Shown here in pieces: positions 34,978-42,931 of a stretch of 64,000 nt of DNA; the first letter of the stretch is position 1, and every line of letters begins with the position of its first letter. The position numbers and the translations under genes are program-made. The stretch comes from Deltaproteobacteria bacterium (GTDB lineage Bacteria > Myxococcota_A > UBA796 > SXON01): contig CANFCK010000004.1 in NCBI GenBank assembly GCA_947445035.1, positions 124,001 through 188,000 of the forward strand, in the 5' to 3' direction. The notes below the pieces were generated by a model. It saw only the letters and a program-made list of their open reading frames with translations, was not told the origin of the DNA and ran no database searches.

Positions 34978-37803
34978 TTGGCCTTCATCATCTCCGTCGG
35001 CTTCGCAGTCGAACCCGCCCTCGATTTGGGCGAGGAGGCCGATCTCCGGTTTGAGCTAGGGGTGTCCGCGTACCGTCGTCGCGACTACCTCGGCGCGCTG
35101 GAGCACCTGCTACTTTCCAACCGGCTCGCGCCGAATCGCAACGTGGTGTTCAACGTCGCCCGAGCCTACGAGCAGCTCGGTCGTTACCCGGAGGCATTCC
35201 GCCACTACACCGACTACCGCGCCGTGGAAACCGACCCGGAACGCCAGAAGGCGGCGGATGAGGCGCTTGCGCGGATCCGGCCTTCCGTTGCGCTGGTTTT
35301 GGTCGAGTCCAACCCGTCGGGCGCGCAGGTTTTCGTCGATCGAGTCGATCTGGGCGGGCGGGGTCAGACCCCGCGGGTCCTGGCGCTTGATCCGGGTGAG
35401 CACACCATCGTCCTGACCCGGGAGAACTTCTACGAGGCCCGTGCCACCAACATCGCAGCGGTGGTGGGCAAGCAGGGTCGCGTCGCGCTTTCGTTGGAGC
35501 CGATCCTTGGCGCGGTCGCTCTGACCGGCCGTCCGGAGGGCGCCACCGTGCGAGTCGATGCCGAGGATGGCGCGGTGGTGGGTCAAGTCCCCGCGGTGTT
35601 GCGGCTTTCCCCCGGACCGCACATGCTCATCGTTTCGGCGCCGGGCTACCGGAGCGCCCGCCAGTTGATCCAGGTGGCCGCCGAAAGCGAGGTTCCCGCA
35701 GTGGTCGAGCTGCCGCTCATCACCGGAACGCTCCTCGTCGATGCGATTGAAAAGGGCGCGCTCATCGAGATCGACGGGGTTGCGGCCGGGTTCACGCCGG
35801 CCGTGCTTCCGTCGGTGCCGGTGGGAAAACACGCGGTCCGGGTCAGCCTGCCGGGCTACCGCGCCTGGGAAAAGTCGGTGGAGATCGAGCCGGACGGCCG
35901 CGTCAGCGTCGAGGCGGCCCTCCGTCCTGTCCAGGAGGTCACCGCCGCCAGTCGGCAGACGCAGCTCGTGGAAGATGCGCCTGCCAGCGTCAGCATCATC
36001 TCGGCGGAGGAGATTCGCGCCTTCGGATACCAGACCTTGTACGAGGCGTTGGGGGGGACTCGAGGCATCTACCAGTCCAACGACCGGGTGTACGAGTACC
36101 TGGGCGTGCGCGGGTTCAGCCGAACCGGTGACTACGGGAATCGGCTTTTGAGCACCTACGACGGCCACTCGCTCAACGACGATCAGCTTGGCGCCTCGTA
36201 CGTAGGCACCGACCTCATGCCCGACCTCGCCGACGTGGAGCGGATCGAAGTGGTTCGGGGTCCGGGGTCGGCACTCTACGGCTCAAACGCTTTTTTTGGG
36301 GTCGTCAACGTCGTGACGAGGGAACGAGAGAGCACGCGACCGTCCCACGTCTCGGTGGCGGCGGGCGCCCCCGGGTTCGGGCGAGCGCGGGCGAGCGCAT
36401 CGGGAGTCGCCGGCAAATCGGGCGGCTGGTGGTTGTCGGCCGATGGGTTCTTCGGCCAGGGTGATCCGCCGGAGTTGGAGCCACCGTTGCGGGCCACCGA
36501 CGCGGCGCGCGCGGACTACGACCAGTCGGCGGGCGCCGGCGCGCGGGGCAAGCTGTGGGCCGGACCCTGGACTGCGGTGGCCTACGCCAACTATCGCGAC
36601 AAACGCGTGCCCACGGGAGCGTTCGGCACCGTGGTCGGCGACCCCCGCGCCCGGAGCGTCGACGGCCGGGGTTTCGCAGAGCTGCGATTCGAGCCGAAGC
36701 TCGGTAAGGTGGGTCAGATCTTCACGCGACTGTACGTAGACCGCTACGACTTCGGCGGCGCCTACCCCTACGACGAGGGCGACGATGTCCGGTACGTGCT
36801 GCGCGACTCGTGGCACGGGACCTGGCTCGGGGCCGAAGCGCGAGCCGTGTCCGCCGTGCGCCCGTGGTTGCGCCTGACCGGGGGGCTCGCCGGCGAGGCT
36901 CGTGTGCAGGCCGATCTGCGCGGGGAGGAGGACGGCGAGGCCTACCTGGACGAGTCGATGCCGGCCCAGTCCGCCGCGGTGTACGCGGTCGTGGATGCGG
37001 ACGCGGGCAAGGCGCTGACGGCGTCGGCCGGCGCGCGGCTCGACTATTTCAGCACGGTCGGGCCGACCGTGAATCCGCGCGCGGCGTTGATCCTTCGGCC
37101 CGCGTCGAACCACACCCTGAAACTCCTGGGCGGTCGTGCCTTCCGGGCGCCTTCGCCCTACGAACTCGCGTACAACGACAACGGCGTCACCCAGGTGGCG
37201 GCGTCGTCTTTGCTGCCGGAGACCATCCTGACCGGCGAGGTCGAGTACACCGTCCGCGTGGGCGAGGTCGGCAGCACCGTACTCTCGGTCTACTACGATC
37301 AGATCGACTCGCTGATCTCACTCATCGAGCGCGATGACGGACTCCTTGTCTACCAGAACGAAGCGGGAGTTGTCCAAACGGGCGGCGTCGAGCTGGAATT
37401 TCGTCGCGACTGGCGTGCTGGTTGGATGGTCGCGTTCACCCAGTCGGTGCAGCGGGCGCGTTCTGGCGATCTGCTCGATGGCGAGGCGCTCACCAACAGT
37501 CCTGAGTACCTTGCGTCGCTGAAGGCGGCAGCGCCGCTCATCCCCGGGCAGGTGCGTGGAGCGACCCGGCTGGCCTTCGAGACCGGCCGGGTGGTCGGCG
37601 CCGGAGAAGCGGACACGACGCCGGTACTCTTCTGGGATGTCACCCTCACTGGCGCGGTGCCGAGCTTGCGGCTGGATTGGACCCTGGGCGCCCGAAACCT
37701 CCTGGACTGGACGGTGGCGTGGCCGGCCGGGGACGACGGGTGGCAGGCGACGGTGCTGCAGCCCGGGCGCTCGTTCACCCTCGAGATGACGGTGGCCCTA
37801 TGA
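34978..37803 (+). CDS. TonB-dependent receptor with N-terminal TPR and three PEGA modules
   Basis: About 941 residues. After a signal-like start (VFLAFIISVGFAVEP) it has a TPR-like segment (about 20-105), three PEGA-type repeats (about 105-315, e.g. GAQVFVDRVDLGG and IEIDGVAAGFTPAVLPSVPVGK), then a plug domain (QLVEDAPASVSIISAEEIRAFG, and GPGSALYGSNAFFGVVNVVT) and an outer-membrane beta barrel ending in FTLEMTVAL. Such receptors import siderophores, vitamins or glycans. The start is unclear: only TTG at 34978 is near, and a GGAGAGG sequence precedes an ATC codon at 34966 that would give a better signal peptide. The stop is followed by an overlapping small ORF (ATGA). Confidence 0.9.
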   Translation: MAFIISVGFAVEPALDLGEEADLRFELGVSAYRRRDYLGALEHLLLSNRLAPNRNVVFNVARAYEQLGRYPEAFRHYTDYRAVETDPERQKAADEALARIRPSVALVLVESNPSGAQVFVDRVDLGGRGQTPRVLALDPGEHTIVLTRENFYEARATNIAAVVGKQGRVALSLEPILGAVALTGRPEGATVRVDAEDGAVVGQVPAVLRLSPGPHMLIVSAPGYRSARQLIQVAAESEVPAVVELPLITGTLLVDAIEKGALIEIDGVAAGFTPAVLPSVPVGKHAVRVSLPGYRAWEKSVEIEPDGRVSVEAALRPVQEVTAASRQTQLVEDAPASVSIISAEEIRAFGYQTLYEALGGTRGIYQSNDRVYEYLGVRGFSRTGDYGNRLLSTYDGHSLNDDQLGASYVGTDLMPDLADVERIEVVRGPGSALYGSNAFFGVVNVVTRERESTRPSHVSVAAGAPGFGRARASASGVAGKSGGWWLSADGFFGQGDPPELEPPLRATDAARADYDQSAGAGARGKLWAGPWTAVAYANYRDKRVPTGAFGTVVGDPRARSVDGRGFAELRFEPKLGKVGQIFTRLYVDRYDFGGAYPYDEGDDVRYVLRDSWHGTWLGAEARAVSAVRPWLRLTGGLAGEARVQADLRGEEDGEAYLDESMPAQSAAVYAVVDADAGKALTASAGARLDYFSTVGPTVNPRAALILRPASNHTLKLLGGRAFRAPSPYELAYNDNGVTQVAASSLLPETILTGEVEYTVRVGEVGSTVLSVYYDQIDSLISLIERDDGLLVYQNEAGVVQTGGVELEFRRDWRAGWMVAFTQSVQRARSGDLLDGEALTNSPEYLASLKAAAPLIPGQVRGATRLAFETGRVVGAGEADTTPVLFWDVTLTGAVPSLRLDWTLGARNLLDWTVAWPAGDDGWQATVLQPGRSFTLEMTVAL

Positions 37804-37943
37804 AGCAGGCCCCACCGCCGCCATCGGTGCTGTCAGCTGCGGCGTTGCGCGCGGTGGCTCGCCGCTTGCTGGAGCGGCTCCTGTCGCGCCTGGTTCCCAG
37901 CCATCGCCAGAACGCCAGCGGGAACAACCAGTCGCAGCGCTGA
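37800..37943 (+). CDS. Small ORF overlapping the TonB-receptor stop
   Basis: 47 codons from ATG 37800 (MKQAPPPPSVLSAAALRA), overlapping the receptor stop as ATGA. It is followed by an Arg-rich middle and a short polar tail, and no family or signal peptide is recognisable. The arrangement would allow translational coupling. It fills the only gap between the receptor and the OmpA gene. It may be a real small protein or a chance frame; the weak sequence features make this uncertain. Confidence 0.3.
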   Translation: MKQAPPPPSVLSAAALRAVARRLLERLLSRLVPSHRQNASGNNQSQR

Positions 37944-37956
37944 TGGCGGACCGAAG

Positions 37957-39465
37957 GTGGCGAAAGGGACGCGTTCCCGCTACCTGAGCGGTGCTTCTTT
38001 GTGTGGAGGTCGGTTGCTCCTGTTCCTGGCTTGTTTCGCCCATGCCGCTGGCTACTCGCTCGATGTCGAAATGGCACGTACGGGCTTCTCTTTGGCGCCT
38101 CCAGGCCTTGACGCGCCCGAGGTCCAGAAGCGTGGGCACGTCCGCGCCGGCATTCTGGTACAGTACGAACTGAACCCGCTGGTGCTTGTGGTCGACGATG
38201 TGGAGGTGGGGCCGGTGGTCGCCAACCGCTTCGACATCCAACTCGGCGCTTCGATCGACGTGTCTCGCAAGTTGGCCGTGCGTGCAACGCTGCCGATGGC
38301 CGCCAATTTCGGCAGTGGAGTGGACTCGCTCGCCGCCGATGGGTTCGGCGCCCGCGACCTCAGCGCCGGCGTTCGCTACGAAATCCTTGCAAACAAGACG
38401 ATGGCCCTTGGCGCTCATGCCGACCTGCTCGTCCCCATCTCGACCGCGAACAGCTACTTCGGCGAGACCAGTCCCCGGTTCGTTCCCGGTGTGTCCTTCG
38501 CGGCGAAGCCCGGCGACTTGCGGATCGCCGCTGACGTCGGGTTCATGCTCCGCGGCCCCGTCACGACCCAGCAGACGCTGAGCGCGGGACAAGAGCTCAC
38601 CGCCGCGGTCGACGTCAGCTACAGCATCCTCAAGGACCTCGTCACCCCGCACCTTTTTGCCCTCACGCGGGTAGGACTCACCGATTCCGGTGCGGCCAGC
38701 TTCCCACTGGAAGTGCTTGGTGGCGCGCAGGTCAAGGTGAACAAGGAGTGGTATGTCGACGTGTACGGTGGGCGGGGTCTGACCGCCGGCTATGGGGCCA
38801 CCGACGCCCGGATCATGGCGGGTGTCACCTTCAATCGGATGCCGAAGGAAGAAAAGATCATCGACACGGGTCCGGTCACCGTATTCGACGCCAAGGTGAC
38901 CGACGCGGAGCTCGACAAGATCATCGAAGAGCCGGATCCCGAGCCCGAGCCCGTGCAGAAGGAGCTCGCGGTGGTCACGCAGAAAGAAATCGTCATCCGC
39001 GATCCGATCCAGTTCGAAGTCGGCAACGAGAAGATCCTCGCGGCCAGCCAGCCGACGCTGGACTTCGTCGCGAAGCTGATGTCCGAAAACGCTGATATCC
39101 AGGGCCTCATCATCGAAGGTCATGCGTCCGGCGAAGGCAGCTTCGAGTACAACTACGAGCTGTCGCGCAAACGTTCGGAGGCGGTCTTCCGCGAGCTGAT
39201 CGTCAGCGGCGTGAGCCCGAGCCGGCTCAGCTACCGTAGCTGGGGCGAGGTCCTGCCGGTGAAAGAAGGCGACGACGCCGCCAACCGCCGGGTCGTCTTC
39301 ACCATCGGCCGCCGACTCGGTCCGGGCGAACCCAACGCCGGCTGGGAAACTGCGATCAAGCTGCCCTGGAACGGGGAGGCGAGCACGATTCCGGGCCCGT
39401 CGCTCCCACCGCCGCCCGAGACCACCGAAAAGAAGATCGAGATGAACGAGGAGGAAGGAAAGTGA
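37957..39465 (+). CDS. OmpA-family outer-membrane protein
   Basis: 502 residues. GTG at 37957 gives a signal peptide (RLLLFLACFAHAAG). The middle is a beta barrel (RFDIQLGASIDVSRKLAVRATLP and similar alternating strands). A C-terminal OmpA domain (about 350-455) has IQFEVGNEKILAASQPTLD and the peptidoglycan-contact helix EYNYELSRKRSEAVFRE, then NRRVVFTI. A Pro-rich and Glu/Lys tail follows. It joins the outer membrane to the cell wall. The gene ends in a GTGA overlap with the TSP3 gene, so both are made together. Confidence 0.92.
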   Translation: MAKGTRSRYLSGASLCGGRLLLFLACFAHAAGYSLDVEMARTGFSLAPPGLDAPEVQKRGHVRAGILVQYELNPLVLVVDDVEVGPVVANRFDIQLGASIDVSRKLAVRATLPMAANFGSGVDSLAADGFGARDLSAGVRYEILANKTMALGAHADLLVPISTANSYFGETSPRFVPGVSFAAKPGDLRIAADVGFMLRGPVTTQQTLSAGQELTAAVDVSYSILKDLVTPHLFALTRVGLTDSGAASFPLEVLGGAQVKVNKEWYVDVYGGRGLTAGYGATDARIMAGVTFNRMPKEEKIIDTGPVTVFDAKVTDAELDKIIEEPDPEPEPVQKELAVVTQKEIVIRDPIQFEVGNEKILAASQPTLDFVAKLMSENADIQGLIIEGHASGEGSFEYNYELSRKRSEAVFRELIVSGVSPSRLSYRSWGEVLPVKEGDDAANRRVVFTIGRRLGPGEPNAGWETAIKLPWNGEASTIPGPSLPPPPETTEKKIEMNEEEGK

Positions 39466-40649
39466 GCCTCATTCTGCTCCTCGCGGCGGCGCTCGCCGAC
39501 GAGTGCGAAAACCTGCTCACGCAGGACATCAATTGTAACAACGTCGACGTGGACGATGAACTGCCCGTCAATCTGGGTGACGCCGTCTGCCTCGCCACGG
39601 TCGACGGGTTCGGTGACCCCTACGAGTCGGCTGACTACTACTACGACTACTACAGCTACGGCTGTCTGTACGTGCTCGTCGATCTCGACGTCGATCTCGA
39701 CGGGTTCTCGGCGGGCGCCAGGGACTTCCCCGAGGGCTCGCCATTCCCGGACATCACGGTCACGCTGGCGTGCGACAACTGCCCAACCACGTTCAACGAC
39801 GATCAAGCCGACGCCGACTGCGACTACATCGGCGATGCGTGTGACAACTGCACCGACACCGAAAACCATGAGCAGACCAACAGCGACGCCGACCTGCTCG
39901 GCGACGAATGCGACAACTGCCCCTACACCGACAACGAAGATCAGCTCGATGACGACGGGGACGGCGCCGGTGACGCATGCGACAACTGCGAAGATGCCAA
40001 CAACCAGGACGACCTGGACAACGACGGCCTCGGCGACGACTGCGACAACTGTCCCAACGTCGCCAACGTCGAGCAGACCGACATCGATGGCGATGCCGGC
40101 CAGAACGGCGGCGACGCCTGCGATCTTTGCCCCGAGTTGGTCTCGGCCCAGGAAGACCTGGACGTGGACGGCGTCGGCGACGACTGTGACAACTGCCCCG
40201 ACGACTACAACCGCGACCAGGCCGACAGCGATCTCGATGGCGTCGGCGACGCCTGCGACGCCTGCCCGGCCGTCCCGGAGGCTGGCAACGTCGACACCGA
40301 CAAAGACGGGATCGGCGACGCCTGTGACATCTGCAAGACCGTGTCCGACAAGGCCCAGCTCGACGCGGATGCGGACGGTGTGGGCGACTCCTGCGACCTG
40401 TGTCCTGACTTGGTCGATGCCGAGAACCTTGACTCTGACGGTGACGTGATCGGCGACGCTTGCGACGTATGCCCGCTGGTGTCCGACGTCGAACAAGGCG
40501 ACAGCGACCTCGACGGCAAGGGCGACCTTTGCGACTTCGACTCGCTCGTCGGCGGTGGCGGTTCGTGCGGCTTGGGACTCAGTGCCAGCGGCGTGGCGGT
40601 AGGCCTGGCGGCGGCCGCCGTCGCGCGTCGTCGTCGTCAGCTTCGGTAG
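39462..40649 (+). CDS. Secreted thrombospondin type 3 repeat protein with MYXO-CTERM tail
   Basis: 395 residues. A short signal (SLILLLAAALADEC) is followed by a Cys-rich domain and about eleven calcium-binding TSP3 units of the form D-x-D-x-D-G-x-G-D-x-CDNCP between about 105 and 355. The C-terminus GGGGSCGLGLSASGVAVGL, then a Val/Ala stretch and RRRRQLR, is a MYXO-CTERM-like sorting signal (Cys, hydrophobic span, Arg cluster), which should anchor the protein at the cell surface. GTG start overlaps the OmpA stop as GTGA. Its end overlaps the glycosyltransferase gene by 13 bases in convergent orientation. Confidence 0.93.
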   Translation: MSLILLLAAALADECENLLTQDINCNNVDVDDELPVNLGDAVCLATVDGFGDPYESADYYYDYYSYGCLYVLVDLDVDLDGFSAGARDFPEGSPFPDITVTLACDNCPTTFNDDQADADCDYIGDACDNCTDTENHEQTNSDADLLGDECDNCPYTDNEDQLDDDGDGAGDACDNCEDANNQDDLDNDGLGDDCDNCPNVANVEQTDIDGDAGQNGGDACDLCPELVSAQEDLDVDGVGDDCDNCPDDYNRDQADSDLDGVGDACDACPAVPEAGNVDTDKDGIGDACDICKTVSDKAQLDADADGVGDSCDLCPDLVDAENLDSDGDVIGDACDVCPLVSDVEQGDSDLDGKGDLCDFDSLVGGGGSCGLGLSASGVAVGLAAAAVARRRRQLR

Positions 40650-41308
40650 CGCCAGAACGCCCAGGTGATGCGAGCGCCTGCCCGCAAAGTCCCGCGCAGG
40701 GTGCCGCTTATCTTGCTTTGACCCACCCGAACGCGGCAATGTACCGGCACTTCGACCACGCGCAGTCCGGCGCCGAGCGCTTTGAGGTGCATCTCGACGT
40801 TCCATCCCCACGTCGGGTCGCACATTCGTAGGGAGGTCAGCGCGTCGTAGCGCATCGCGCGGAAGGGTCCCATGTCCCGGAAAGCGAGGCCGGTGCTGAG
40901 TCGTAGGAGCATCGTCGCCCAGCGGTTGCCCCATCGCTGTTGGGGCGGCAGGGCGCCGGGCTCGGCCAGGCGGGTCCGATCCCCAAGCACCAGATCGGCG
41001 TCCCCGCGTTCGATGGGCGCCAGCAGTGCGGGGAGGTCATCTGGATCGATGGACTGGTCGCCGTCCCACACCACGACCACGTCGGGTGGATCGGCTGCGA
41101 GGTGGCGGACCCCGGCCAGGACCGCGCCGCCGTACCCCCGCTGCGAGCACGTCACCACCTCGGCACCAGCGGCCCGGGCGATCGCCACGGACCGGTCGCG
41201 CGAACCATTGTCGCAGACGACGATACGCAGGCCTGCCGGCATCGAGGCCAACACGCAGGGGAGCGCCAGCTCTTCGTCCAGCACCGGAATCAGGACGGCT
41301 ACGCGCAC
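40637..41308 (-). CDS. Glycosyltransferase family 2
   Basis: 223 residues; transfers a sugar from a nucleotide or dolichyl-type donor. GT2 features: AVLIPVLDEELALPCVLASMP, the DxD-type motif WDGDQSIDPDDLPALL, and QRWGNRW with the acceptor region RWGNRWATMLLRLS, resembling dolichyl-phosphate mannosyl/glucosyl transferase-like enzymes. No membrane spans are obvious. GTG at 41308 is chosen (VRVAVLIPVLDE); an upstream in-frame stretch contains no homologous sequence. It converges with the TSP3 gene and is divergent from the frameshifted gene at 41438. Confidence 0.85.
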   Translation of the reverse strand: MRVAVLIPVLDEELALPCVLASMPAGLRIVVCDNGSRDRSVAIARAAGAEVVTCSQRGYGGAVLAGVRHLAADPPDVVVVWDGDQSIDPDDLPALLAPIERGDADLVLGDRTRLAEPGALPPQQRWGNRWATMLLRLSTGLAFRDMGPFRAMRYDALTSLRMCDPTWGWNVEMHLKALGAGLRVVEVPVHCRVRVGQSKISGTLRGTLRAGARITWAFWRYRS

Positions 41309-41437
41309 CGCGGGCCGGTATCCCGGAAGGGGGACGCCCAGGGTGCCGGTCGAGGGCTCGCGGCCTACGGCTGCGTGGAACTCCGCAGGTGAGGACTTGA
41401 CGCTGGCGCGGCGGAGGCCGCGCGCCGCGGATTGACG

Positions 41438-42021
41438 ATGGCGATCCAACCGATTCCGGCGGAAGCGACCCAATGGCGTGGAGCGAACGGGCTGCTGGTC
41501 GGCGTAAGCTTTCCGGAGTCCTGGGTGGCCCCCGAGGCCGCGCTCGGCGTGGAGGGGGCCGCGCGGGCTTTCCTCAGCCGATACGGCCACCAATTCAGCG
41601 TGACCGAGGCGGAGCTTGTCGAACCGCTCCCGTGCTCAGCGCGCACGAAGTTCGCTACCGCGCCTACGATGCCGCCGGCACCCACGTTCTGGAGGCCAAC
41701 CCGGTCATCGGGCTGAACCCCGGCGTGTACCGCGCCCTCGCGCGCCAGGACGTCAACGGCCTCATCCAGGTGGGGCACGCCGACGTTTTCGTGCGCGCGC
41801 CCGGTGTCCCTGCCCAACCCTTCGTCGAGACCTGGTGCTACGACGACGTCTTCCATTGCCCTCGGGTCACCCAGACCCACAACTTCGTCGAGTACAAGCA
41901 GACGTGGTGGGAGTTCACGGCAGACTTGACTACCGCACCCCAGAACGCGGTCTGCCCGGCGACGAGCACCGATCCCACGGTGAAGGACAACCGCGCCGAC
42001 TTCAACTACCAGTCACTGTAG
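41438..42021 (+). pseudogene. Unknown-function gene interrupted by a frameshift
   Basis: Two frames must be joined to read one protein. From ATG 41438 frame A reads through LVGVSFPESWVAPEAALGVE, then ends the meaningful part at VTEAELVEPLP near 41631; frame B continues with VLSAHEVRYRAYDAAGTHVLEAN and runs to the TAG at 42019-42021. One missing base in the CCC run at 41629-41631 explains the change. The predicted joined protein would be about 195 residues, with a Trp- and Cys-containing C-terminal half (ETWCYDDVFHCPRV). No signal peptide or family recognised. A sequencing error would make it an intact gene. It is followed by a strong inverted repeat. Confidence 0.6.
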
Positions 42022-42027
42022 CAACCC

Positions 42028-42057
42028 GTGCGGTCGCCGCGTCGGCGACGACCGCAC
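42028..42057. terminator. Inverted repeat, probable two-way transcription terminator
   Basis: A 9-base perfect stem GTGCGGTCG / CGACCGCAC with a 12-base loop that can itself pair (GTCGCCG CGT CGGCGAC as an alternative). It lies between the convergent genes ending at 42021 and 42083, seven bases after the first stop. No T-run follows on either strand, so a Rho-independent stop would be weak; still the position is right for ending both transcripts. Confidence 0.55.
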
Positions 42058-42082
42058 GCTTGGGTGCGTTCAAGGAGTGGCT

Positions 42083-42775
<693 letters not shown>

Positions 42776-42931
42776 CGGGGTCCGGGGTGAGCATGGAAGG
42801 TACCGCAGGTCGCTTTCATGCGAACCTCACAGCGATCTCTCATGCGGCGTGCATGGAGTCCGTCACGTTCGGTGGCGGCGAGCCTGTTCCCCGAGCCCCC
42901 GTGTTAGGCCCGGCCACGTTCGTCTCTCGGG

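Noticed and set aside
39556..40449. Thr/Ala/Arg-rich frame in the TSP3 region
   Set aside because: It is the +1 reading of the Asp-rich TSP3 repeats; its repetition only reflects that of the real gene.
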